Source: JBBRVW01 sp038246545 (GTDB lineage Bacteria > Actinomycetota > Actinomycetes > JACCUZ01). From it: a stretch of DNA of 64,000 bases. The notes beneath the pieces were generated by a model that saw only the letters and a list, made by a program, of their open reading frames with translations, searched no databases and was not told the DNA's origin. Location: assembly GCA_038246545.1 (NCBI GenBank), contig JBBRVW010000015.1:21097-85096 (forward strand), in the 5' to 3' direction. Position numbers and translations under genes: made by a program. Positions within the stretch are counted from its first letter, which is position 1; each line of letters opens with the position of its first letter. Shown here one piece after another: positions 42,924-50,188 of this stretch.

Positions 42924-44276
42924 CTACGTCGTGGTGGGCGCTGTCTCCTCGGCCGGGACCGAGGCGTCCCCGCCGGCGGGTGCCTCCGGGGTCATGCGGA
43001 CCCTCGCGATCCGCCGTCCGTCGAGCTCGGTGACGGTGAAGCGGCGGCCGAGCGCCACGATGCTCTCCTCGAGCTCGGGAAGACGGCCGAGCTCGTTGAT
43101 GACGAACCCGGCGACCGTCTCGTACGGCCCCTCGGGCAGCTCGAGACCGGTGCGGTCCTCGAAGTCCTCGAGGTTGAGAAGGCCGTCGACCTCGACGTCG
43201 CCGTCGACCAGGGCGCGCGACGGCTCCTCGGCCACGTCGTACTCGTCGTGGATCTCGCCGATGACCTCCTCCATGAGGTCCTCCATGGTGACGATGCCGT
43301 CGGTGCCGCCGTACTCGTCGACGACGATCGCCAGGTGGTGCCCCTCACGGCGCATCTCCGACAACGCCGAGAGCACCCGCTTGGTACCCGGCATCAGCTT
43401 CACCACGCGGGCGATCTCACCCACGCGGACGGCCGAGCCGGTGCGCTCCGGAGCGAACAGGTCGCGCACGTGCACGAAACCGACCACCTCGTCGTGCGAC
43501 CCCCGCACCACCGGGTAGCGGCTGTGCGGGTTGGTCGAGGACAGCCGGACGGCCCGGTAGACCGGCATGGAGGCGTCCAGGAAGTCGACCTCGGTACGCG
43601 GCACCATCACCTCGTGCAGCTGCCGCTCGCCTGCCTCGAACACGTCCTCGATCAGCTGCCGCTCCTCGCGACCCAACGTCTCGTGGCCGGCCACGATGTC
43701 GCGCAGCTCCTCCTCGGAGATGGTCTCGCGGGAGGCGCCCGGATCGGCGCCCAGCAGCCGTACGACCAGGTCGGTCGAGCGGGAGAGCAGCCAGATCACC
43801 GGCCGGGACGCCCGGGCGACGCGGTCCAGGCTCGGGGCGATGACGAGCGAGAAGCTCTCGGCGCGCTGCAGCGCGATCCGCTTGGGCGCCAGCTCGCTGA
43901 TGACCAGCGACAGATAGGTGATGACGAGGGTGACCCCGATGAAGGCCACCCAGTACGCCGAGTCCTTCGCGGTCGCCGGGCCCTCGGGCGAGATGCCCCA
44001 GTCGCGCAGGACGGGGGCGAGGTCGTCGGCGAAGGCCGAGGCACCGAAGGCGGCGGAGAGGAAGCCGGCCAGGGTGACGCCGATCTGGACGGCGGCGAGG
44101 AAGCGGTTGGGGTCGGCGTGCAGCTCAGCGACCTTCGCCCCCCGGCGACCCCGCTGGGCAAGTGACCTGACCTGACCCTCGCGCAACGACACCAGCGCGA
44201 TCTCGGAGCCCGAGAAGATGCCCCCGATCAGCAGGAAGAAGCCGACGAGCAGCACGTTGGCGAGGGTTCCGTTCAC
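42924..44276 (-). CDS. CNNM/HlyC-CorC family transporter with CBS domains
   Basis: A 450-residue membrane protein. Residues 1-190 form the CNNM (DUF21) membrane domain, beginning VLLVGFFLLIGGIFSGSEIA and including the SLVISELAPKRIAL helix with its Pro kink. Residues about 205-330 hold a CBS pair (MVPRTEVDFLDA; VGFVHVRDLF; VVDEYGGTDGIVTMEDL). The C-terminal CorC/HlyC domain (residues 350-435) ends the chain. The family handles Mg2+ or Co2+ and was misnamed haemolysin. Start GTG 44276 directly abuts a 27-base hairpin (separate entry), so translation may be structured. Confidence 0.92.
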   Translation of the reverse strand: MNGTLANVLLVGFFLLIGGIFSGSEIALVSLREGQVRSLAQRGRRGAKVAELHADPNRFLAAVQIGVTLAGFLSAAFGASAFADDLAPVLRDWGISPEGPATAKDSAYWVAFIGVTLVITYLSLVISELAPKRIALQRAESFSLVIAPSLDRVARASRPVIWLLSRSTDLVVRLLGADPGASRETISEEELRDIVAGHETLGREERQLIEDVFEAGERQLHEVMVPRTEVDFLDASMPVYRAVRLSSTNPHSRYPVVRGSHDEVVGFVHVRDLFAPERTGSAVRVGEIARVVKLMPGTKRVLSALSEMRREGHHLAIVVDEYGGTDGIVTMEDLMEEVIGEIHDEYDVAEEPSRALVDGDVEVDGLLNLEDFEDRTGLELPEGPYETVAGFVINELGRLPELEESIVALGRRFTVTELDGRRIARVRMTPEAPAGGDASVPAEETAPTTT

Positions 44277-44303
44277 GGCGTACCTGCGGGTCGCGGGTAC
44301 GCC
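44277..44303 (-). promoter_or_regulatory. Hairpin abutting the start codon of the CNNM gene
   Basis: GGCGTACC and GGTACGCC form a perfect eight-bp stem with an 11-base loop. In the minus-strand mRNA the 3' arm ends at the base before the GTG start, and the only ribosome-site-like bases (GCAGG) lie within the hairpin. If it forms, initiation should be restricted until it opens. It may be part of an RNA switch for a metal transporter. Confidence 0.5.
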
Positions 44304-44331
44304 GGTCTAGTGCCACCGTCCATGCCGCCAA
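44304..44331 (-). promoter_or_regulatory. Candidate promoter of the CNNM gene
   Basis: On the minus strand, TTGGCG (44331-44326) and TAGACC (44309-44304) are 16 bases apart and resemble -35 and -10 boxes. The predicted start point would put the following hairpin at the extreme 5' end of the transcript. Confidence 0.35.
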
Positions 44332-44384
44332 GCGTAGACGCACCGGCGCCCGCAGCTGACCCTGCAGGCTCCCGGTCCGCGGTG

Positions 44385-46532
44385 TCAGGCGCGGGTGAGG
44401 TGCAGGACCAGCGCCTGCTCCGGGCCGAGCACCGGCAGCGGCAGGCCCACCTCCATGAGGAAAGACCCCGGCAGGACCGGCCCGGCGGCTCCGCCGGCGG
44501 GCCACCACGCGGGCGGCTCGTGCTGCACCGTGAAGACCTCGCCGCCGGTGTCGACCACGTCGACGCGGTAGCCGGCGCCGCGGTCGAGGCCGGGAAAACG
44601 CGCCGGCACCGGCACCTCGGACGCCTGGCTGGCGACCGTGACGCAGGCCATCAGCGCTTCCGACCGGTCGGCCGCCACCACGCCGTGCACCAGCACCGCC
44701 GGGTCTGCGTGGTCGGCGTGCACGACGTCGCCGCCGTGCAGCAGCGCACGGTGCGTCTTGTACGTCGACACCAGCCGGCCGAGGGCGGCCCGCTCCTCGG
44801 CGTCCAGCGACGTGACGTCCCACTCCACGCCGAGATGCCCGAACAGGGCCGTGGCACCGCGGAAGGACAGCTGGTGGGTACGCCCCGTGGTGTGGGCGGT
44901 CGCCGGCCCGACGTGGCTGCCGACGAGCTCCGGCGGCAGCAACAGCTGCGTCCAGCGCTGGATGGTCGCCCGCTCGAGGGCGTCGTTGGTGTCGCTGGCC
45001 CACACCCGGTCGGTGCGCGCGAGGATGCCCAGGTCGACCCGGGCGCCGCCGGACGCGCACGACTCGATCTCGATACCCGGGTGCCGGGCGCGGAGCTCGT
45101 CCAGCAGCCGGTACGTCGCGAGGGTCTGCGCCCGCACGCCGGGCCGTCCGCCGTGGCCGGGGTCGAGCAGGTCGCGGTTGTGGTCCCACTTGAGGTAGCC
45201 GATGTCGTACTCGGTCAGCAGCGCGTCCAGCTGGCCGAGGACGTGCTCGTAGGCGCCGGGCACGGCGAGGTCGACCACCTGCTGCCCGCGCCACGGCACC
45301 GGTAGGTCGTCACCGGCCCGCAGCACCCAGTCCGGGTGGGCCCGGTAGAGATCGGAGTCGACGTTGACCATCTCCGGCTCGACCCAGAGCCCGAACTCCA
45401 GGCCCAGGCCGCGGACGTGGCGGATCAGCGGGCCCAGGCCGTCCGGCCAGACGTCTGTGTCGACCACCCAGTCGCCGAGGCCGGCCCGGTCGTCCCGGCG
45501 GGCGTGGAACCAGCCGTCGTCGAGCACGAAGCGCTCGATGCCCACCTCGGCGGCGACCTCGGCGAGCTCGCTGAGCCGGTCCAGCCGGTGGTCGAAGTAG
45601 ACGGCCTCCCAGGTGTTGAGGATGACCGGCCGTGGCGTGCGCGGATGGCTGGCGCGAGCCCGGACGTGCCGGTGCAGCCGGCCGCTCAGGCCGTCGAGCC
45701 CGTCGGCGGACCACACTGCCAGCACGTCCGGGGTGCGGTAGGACTCCCCCGTCACGAGGACGACCTCGTCCGGCGCGAGCAGCTCGCCGCTGCCCAGCAC
45801 CGCCCGGCCGTCGGGCCGGCGCTCGGCGTAAGACAGGTGGTCGCCGCTCCATGCCAGGTGCAGCCCCCATACCGAGCCGTGCCGGTTGCCGAAGCCCTCG
45901 GTGCCCGCGACGAGGAGCAGCGTCGCGTCGTGCCCGGTGCGGCCGTGCCTCCCGTCGCGCACCCAGGTGCCCTGCGCGGTGAACGGCATCCGCTGCGGGC
46001 TCCGCTCGCGAACCCAACGGCCGCTGAGGTCGAGCAGCTCGCGTGCATCCGCGGGCACCGGAAGCACGACGGACAGGCCGTCGACGCGGTACGACGCCGG
46101 GCCGGTGTTCGTGATCTCGTGGGCGACACGCAGGACACCGTGGTCGTCGAGGTGCAGGTCCGTGGTGAGCTCCAACCCGGCGTCGCCGGCGCGGCAGGCA
46201 GTGCGGACGCGCGAGCCGTCGGCGTCGACCGACACCAGGGCCCAGTGCGGCGCCCAGGCGGGGCCGCCCCGCAGGGCCGGGGCGTGCTGCGTGCCGCCCA
46301 CTCCGCCCGCGAGCAGGGTCAGCTGCTGCACGACGTCGACGGCGCTGCGCGGCCGGGCGGCCGACCAGACCGACGGGTCGGGTACCTGGTCGCCGAGGTC
46401 GGCTCCCCAGTGCAGCACTGCCGGCACACCCGGACCCGAGGCGTCGAGCACGACGGCCACGCCGGCGGACCTGAGCAGCACCACACCCGGCACACCTGTC
46501 TCTGGGCGCGCGTGCGGGTCAGACCCGGTCAT
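44385..46532 (-). CDS. Alpha-galactosidase (GH36)
   Basis: A 715-residue retaining alpha-galactosidase that releases terminal alpha-galactose from raffinose-type oligosaccharides. The N-terminal beta-sandwich (residues 1-290) is followed by the (beta/alpha)8 barrel with ILNTWEAVYFD, FVLDDGWFHARRDD, the nucleophile Asp in IGYLKWDHNRDL, ESCASGGARVDLGIL and the acid/base Asp in VWASDTNDALER. No signal peptide, so it acts on imported sugar. Its ATG overlaps the permease stop as ATGA, which ties it to the ABC transporter operon. An imperfect hairpin (GCCTGCAG/CTGCGGGC, 44350-44375) after its stop may end transcription. Confidence 0.93.
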   Translation of the reverse strand: MTGSDPHARPETGVPGVVLLRSAGVAVVLDASGPGVPAVLHWGADLGDQVPDPSVWSAARPRSAVDVVQQLTLLAGGVGGTQHAPALRGGPAWAPHWALVSVDADGSRVRTACRAGDAGLELTTDLHLDDHGVLRVAHEITNTGPASYRVDGLSVVLPVPADARELLDLSGRWVRERSPQRMPFTAQGTWVRDGRHGRTGHDATLLLVAGTEGFGNRHGSVWGLHLAWSGDHLSYAERRPDGRAVLGSGELLAPDEVVLVTGESYRTPDVLAVWSADGLDGLSGRLHRHVRARASHPRTPRPVILNTWEAVYFDHRLDRLSELAEVAAEVGIERFVLDDGWFHARRDDRAGLGDWVVDTDVWPDGLGPLIRHVRGLGLEFGLWVEPEMVNVDSDLYRAHPDWVLRAGDDLPVPWRGQQVVDLAVPGAYEHVLGQLDALLTEYDIGYLKWDHNRDLLDPGHGGRPGVRAQTLATYRLLDELRARHPGIEIESCASGGARVDLGILARTDRVWASDTNDALERATIQRWTQLLLPPELVGSHVGPATAHTTGRTHQLSFRGATALFGHLGVEWDVTSLDAEERAALGRLVSTYKTHRALLHGGDVVHADHADPAVLVHGVVAADRSEALMACVTVASQASEVPVPARFPGLDRGAGYRVDVVDTGGEVFTVQHEPPAWWPAGGAAGPVLPGSFLMEVGLPLPVLGPEQALVLHLTRA

Positions 46533-47446
46533 CCCTTGGTGGCTCCCAGCGTCAGGCCGGACACGAACTGCTTCTGCAGGATGAAGAAGATGATCAGGGG
46601 TGGCAGAGCCACCACGATCGAGCCGGCAGCGACCAGGTTGTTGTCGGTGAAGAACTCGCCGCGCAGGTTGTTCAGCGAGCTGGTGATCGGGAACTTGTCG
46701 CCGCTCTGCAGCAGGACCGTCGCCCAGAAGAACTCGTTGTAGATCCAGGTGACCTCGAGGGTGGCGAGCGCCGCCAGCGGCGGCCGGCACAGCGGCAGCG
46801 TGAGCTGGAAGAACTGCCGCAGCACCGAGGCCCCGTCGACCTGCGCCGACTCGTAGAGCTCCTTCGGCAGCGTCTTCATGTAGTTGCTGAGCACGAAGGT
46901 GCAGAAGCCGGTCTGGAACGCGGTGTTGACGAGGATCAGCGCCCAGAAGCTGTTGAGCATGCTGCCCGAGTCGCTCATGAACGCCGGCAGCGGGATCTCG
47001 CGGAACATGCGGAACAGCGGGATCAGCAAGGCCTGCTGCGGGAGGAGGTTCGCGGCCAGGAAGATGCCGAGCAGCGTCAGGTTGAACTTGAAGCTGAACC
47101 GGGCCAGCACGAAGGCCATACAGGAGGAGAGGAACAGCGTGAGGAGGACCGCGGGAACGGTGATGTAGACCGTGTTGAGGAAATGCCCGGAGAAGTCGGC
47201 CCGCTGCCAGGCCTCGGTGTAGTTCTTAAAGGTGAACCCGCCGAGCGACAGGTAGCCGTGCTTCTGGGTGTACTCGTAGGTGCGGACGCTGCTGAGCAGT
47301 GCGTAGAGGATCGGAAACAGCCACAGGACGGCGATGACGCTGAGGAACGCGTGCAGGGCGAACCGACGGCCCCGTGGCTTGGGCGCCCGGGAGGACGTGG
47401 CCGTCGTGGCGACCGCGGTCCGCTTGTGCTCGACGGTGGCGCTCAT
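46529..47446 (-). CDS. Carbohydrate ABC permease, MalG type
   Basis: A 305-residue permease with six transmembrane helices (LHAFLSVIAVLWLFPILYAL at the N-terminus; AVLLTLFLSSCMAFVLARF; WALILVNTAFQTGFCTFVLS). The EAA coupling loop is ELYESAQVDGASVLRQFFQLTLP, which docks to the ATPase. The C-terminus is SGLTLGATKG, the standard end of MalG-type proteins. It pairs with the MalF-type permease upstream, overlapping it by 4 bases. No ATPase gene is in the locus. Confidence 0.93.
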   Translation of the reverse strand: MSATVEHKRTAVATTATSSRAPKPRGRRFALHAFLSVIAVLWLFPILYALLSSVRTYEYTQKHGYLSLGGFTFKNYTEAWQRADFSGHFLNTVYITVPAVLLTLFLSSCMAFVLARFSFKFNLTLLGIFLAANLLPQQALLIPLFRMFREIPLPAFMSDSGSMLNSFWALILVNTAFQTGFCTFVLSNYMKTLPKELYESAQVDGASVLRQFFQLTLPLCRPPLAALATLEVTWIYNEFFWATVLLQSGDKFPITSSLNNLRGEFFTDNNLVAAGSIVVALPPLIIFFILQKQFVSGLTLGATKG

Positions 47447-48390
47447 GTGTTGTCCTCTTCGCGCAGGGCGATCCGGACGTAGATCGCGACGAACACCGAC
47501 GAGATCGCCAGCATGATGGTCGCCAGGGCCGAGCCGAAGCCGATCCGGCTGGCCTCACCGACGATGTTCTGCGTGACCAGTGCCGAGATGAGCTCGAGCC
47601 CGTTGCGGCCCTTGTTGATGACCCAGACGATGTCGAAGGCGCGGAGCCCCTCGATGAACGTGATCACCAGGACGACCACGTTGATGGGCCGCATCACCGG
47701 GAACACAACCTTGAAGAACGTCTGCGTCTCGCTGGCGCCGTCCACCGTCGCCGCTTCGCGCAGGGTCGGGTCGACCGCCTTCAGCCCCGCCAGGTACAGC
47801 AGCATGACGTAGCCCGTCTGCTTCCAGCAGACCGCGACGAGCACGGCCCAGAGGTTGATGCTCGGGTCGCCGTACCAGTCGGTGCGACCGCCGGTGATCT
47901 GGTTCAGCAGACCCTGGTCCGACGAGTAGATGAGCTGCCACAGGAACCCCACCAAGGCCAGCGACAGGACGACCGGGATGAACAACGACGTCTGGTAGAA
48001 GCGGTTGAACCGCATCTCCTTGTCCAGCAGCACGGCGAGGTAGATGCCGAGCGGCGTCGGGATCAGGAAGAGCGCGACCAGCCAGATGAGGTTGTGCTCG
48101 ATGGCCGGCTGGAACGGCGGGTAGTTCGTGAGGATGTTCTTGTAGTTCTCGACGCCGACCCAGCTCGCGGTGTCGAACCCGCCGACGCCCTCCCAGCGGA
48201 AGAAGCTGAGGAACACCGAGGCGATGCCCGGCAGCCAGACCAGCCAGAGGACCAGCGCGGTGGGCACGGCGGCCATCACGAACACCGTGATGCGGTCCGC
48301 CTTCGACAACCGGGAGAGCTTGCTCCTCGGCTTGTTCTGCCGGCCGCCCAGGGGGGCCGGTACGACGGGCGGGGCCTCGGACGTGGCCAT
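47443..48390 (-). CDS. Carbohydrate ABC permease, MalF type
   Basis: A 315-residue permease with a basic N-terminus (GGRQNKPRSKLSRLSKADR) and six transmembrane helices, including ITVFVMAAVPTALVLWLVW and the final ATIMLAISSVFVAIYVRIAL. The EAA loop reads PTLREAATVDGASETQTFFKVV. It forms the translocation pore with the MalG-type protein. The ATG has GAAAGGTG a few bases upstream. The 113 bases between it and the binding-protein gene hold a strong hairpin. Confidence 0.93.
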   Translation of the reverse strand: MATSEAPPVVPAPLGGRQNKPRSKLSRLSKADRITVFVMAAVPTALVLWLVWLPGIASVFLSFFRWEGVGGFDTASWVGVENYKNILTNYPPFQPAIEHNLIWLVALFLIPTPLGIYLAVLLDKEMRFNRFYQTSLFIPVVLSLALVGFLWQLIYSSDQGLLNQITGGRTDWYGDPSINLWAVLVAVCWKQTGYVMLLYLAGLKAVDPTLREAATVDGASETQTFFKVVFPVMRPINVVVLVITFIEGLRAFDIVWVINKGRNGLELISALVTQNIVGEASRIGFGSALATIMLAISSVFVAIYVRIALREEDNT

Positions 48391-48446
48391 CGCGTCACCT
48401 TTCTTCGGGCGTGGTGGCGCGCAGCCACGGCCGCTGGGACCGGCGC

Positions 48447-48483
48447 CGCCGGGCGCGGTCCTCTCGACCTTCCGCGCCCGGCG
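48447..48483 (-). other. 12-bp intercistronic hairpin between binding-protein and permease genes
   Basis: CGCCGGGCGCGG at 48447-48458 pairs perfectly with CCGCGCCCGGCG at 48472-48483 around a 13-base loop. It follows the binding-protein stop by 20 bases. In other sugar ABC operons (malE-malF is the classic case) such structures protect the binding-protein message and lower permease expression. No U-tract, so only partial termination is expected. Confidence 0.7.
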
Positions 48484-48503
48484 ACCCCGGCGTCAAGACC
48501 TCG

Positions 48504-49889
48504 TCAGACGAAGATCGACTTCTTCTGGTTCTCGATGCTGGACGTCAACCCGTCGATGTCCTTCGGGTTCTTGATGAAGTCCTGCAGCGCAGGGATCATC
48601 ACCGTCGACGCGAAGTCGGGCCGGGTGTCACGGTCGAGGAACTGCGCGATGTTCTTGGTCGCGCCGATGATCTCGGCCGACTTCGCCTGCACCGCGTTGT
48701 AGCCCGAGGTGTCGACGTTGCTGTTGGCACCGACGTCACCCGGGTCGGTCTTGAGATAGATGTTCTCGGCCTCGGCGGTGGACAGGTACTCGAGCAGCGC
48801 CTTCGCACCGGCTTCGTTCTTCGGCTTCGACGACATCATGAAGCCGTCGATCGGCGCGTCGATGGAGTCGGTGCCGTGCTCGCTCGCGATGGACGGGAAC
48901 GCGACGAAGTCCAGGTCCTCGAGGTCGGCAGGGTCGGTGAACTGTTGCGAGGCAAAGGTGCCCAGCAGGTACATGCCCGCCTTCTTGCTCACGAGCGCCT
49001 GAGCCGCCTCCTGCCAGGTGCGACCCAGCGAACCGGACTGGTGGTAGGGCAGCAGCGAGGCCCAGGTCGAGAAGACCTGCTTGACCTTCGCGTCCTGCCA
49101 CGACTCCTTGCCGGCCATCAGGCTGACGTGGAAGTCGTAGCCGTTGGTCCGCATGTTGAGGATGTCGAACGTGCCCATCGCGGGCCAGCCGTCCTTGTCC
49201 GCGAACGCGATCGGGTCCAGGCCGTCGCTCTTCATGGTGTCGCCGAGTGTCGTCAGCTCGTCCATGGTGGTCGGCGCCGTGTACCCGCGGTCCGAGAAGA
49301 CGCTCTTCCGGTACATCAGGACCCAGGGGTAGTTGTAGATCGGCATGAAGTACTGCTTGCCGTCGTCCCCTGTCGACGCCTTCTTGAAGGAGTCGCTGAA
49401 GTCGCCGCCGACCTTGTCCCAGACGTCGGTGATGTCGCCCGCGAGACCCTGCGAGGCGAAGAACCGCATCCGGTAGCCCGCGAACCAGGTGAAGAGGTCG
49501 TCCGGACTGCCCTGCAGGTAGTTGTTGATCTGCTCCTGGAAGGTGTTGTGGTCGACGGTGTTGACCTTGGTCTTCAGCTTCGGCTTGGCCGTCTCGAAGG
49601 CGGCGAACACGTCCGCAAAGGCCTTCTTCGGCACGTCGTCCGAGGCGTTGGAGCCGATCGTGACGTTGCCGGTGGCCCCGGCGCTGCCGCTGCTCCCGGT
49701 CGAGCCGGTGTCCGAGCTGCCGCCACACGCCGCGAGCAGCGCCGGAAGGGAGAGCGCGGCACCGGTGCCGGCGGCTCCCTTGAGGAAGCCACGGCGGCCC
49801 AGCCGGGCGTTGGTGATGGCCGACGTCACACGGGTGGACGGCGGGACGAGACTGGCGAGGTAGTGGTCCTCTGTCTCGAAGGTGGGCAT
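48504..49889 (-). CDS. Sugar ABC substrate-binding lipoprotein, Tat-exported
   Basis: A 461-residue solute-binding protein. It has a twin-arginine signal (RLGRRGFLKGAAGTGAALSL) and a lipobox (LLAACGG), so it is exported folded and lipid-anchored. The mature chain shows MalE-type features: NTFQEQINNYLQGSPDDLFTWFAG, YNYPWVLMYRKSVFSDRG and KKAGMYLLGTFASQQF. GH36 and GH42 neighbours point to alpha- and beta-galactosides as ligands (inference). The ATG 49889 follows GAGGGG; an upstream in-frame extension is Cys/Arg-rich and not credible. First gene of the leftward galactoside operon. Confidence 0.93.
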   Translation of the reverse strand: MPTFETEDHYLASLVPPSTRVTSAITNARLGRRGFLKGAAGTGAALSLPALLAACGGSSDTGSTGSSGSAGATGNVTIGSNASDDVPKKAFADVFAAFETAKPKLKTKVNTVDHNTFQEQINNYLQGSPDDLFTWFAGYRMRFFASQGLAGDITDVWDKVGGDFSDSFKKASTGDDGKQYFMPIYNYPWVLMYRKSVFSDRGYTAPTTMDELTTLGDTMKSDGLDPIAFADKDGWPAMGTFDILNMRTNGYDFHVSLMAGKESWQDAKVKQVFSTWASLLPYHQSGSLGRTWQEAAQALVSKKAGMYLLGTFASQQFTDPADLEDLDFVAFPSIASEHGTDSIDAPIDGFMMSSKPKNEAGAKALLEYLSTAEAENIYLKTDPGDVGANSNVDTSGYNAVQAKSAEIIGATKNIAQFLDRDTRPDFASTVMIPALQDFIKNPKDIDGLTSSIENQKKSIFV

Positions 49890-49965
49890 CTGTCCCCTCC
49901 TCAGGAGATGGCTGACGCGCAGATGGGCGGAGCTGCAGGTCGCCGCGCACCAGATGCGACCTGCC

Positions 49966-49990
49966 AACATGAACAAACACATACGAACAG
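49966..49990. promoter_or_regulatory. Candidate DeoR-family operator in the divergent galactoside promoter
   Basis: On the plus strand, TGAACA at 49970-49975 and CGAACA at 49984-49989 are direct repeats 14 bases apart, with a third partial copy (CAACA) just before. On the other strand this reads as TGTTCG/TGTTCA repeats, the kind of direct-repeat site bound by DeoR/GlpR-type repressors. The regulator gene two genes to the right is of that family. The site is the most A/T-rich part of the 299-base region. Confidence 0.5.
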
Positions 49991-50152
49991 CACTGCGCAC
50001 AGATTGGTGTGGCACTGGTCACCTGTCAAGAGGCCAGACGAAACCCACAGGTCACACTTGGGGAACGGTGGACGCCCGCATCGGCCCACCAGAGGCGAAA
50101 TGTCCGGGTGAGCGCCTCCAACAACGTCACGCGCCTGGCCCGTCGGTTTCTG

Positions 50153-50181
50153 TTGACTTTTTCCCGCACCCGGGCCAGGGT
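50153..50181 (+). promoter_or_regulatory. Candidate leaderless promoter of the beta-galactosidase gene
   Basis: TTGACT at 50153-50158 and CAGGGT at 50176-50181 are exactly 17 bases apart. The -10 ends seven bases before the ATG, so transcription would begin at or next to the start codon. No ribosome site precedes that ATG, as expected for a leaderless mRNA, which is common in actinobacteria. The -10 is a poor match except for A2 and T6. Confidence 0.4.
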
Positions 50182-50188
50182 TCCAGCC

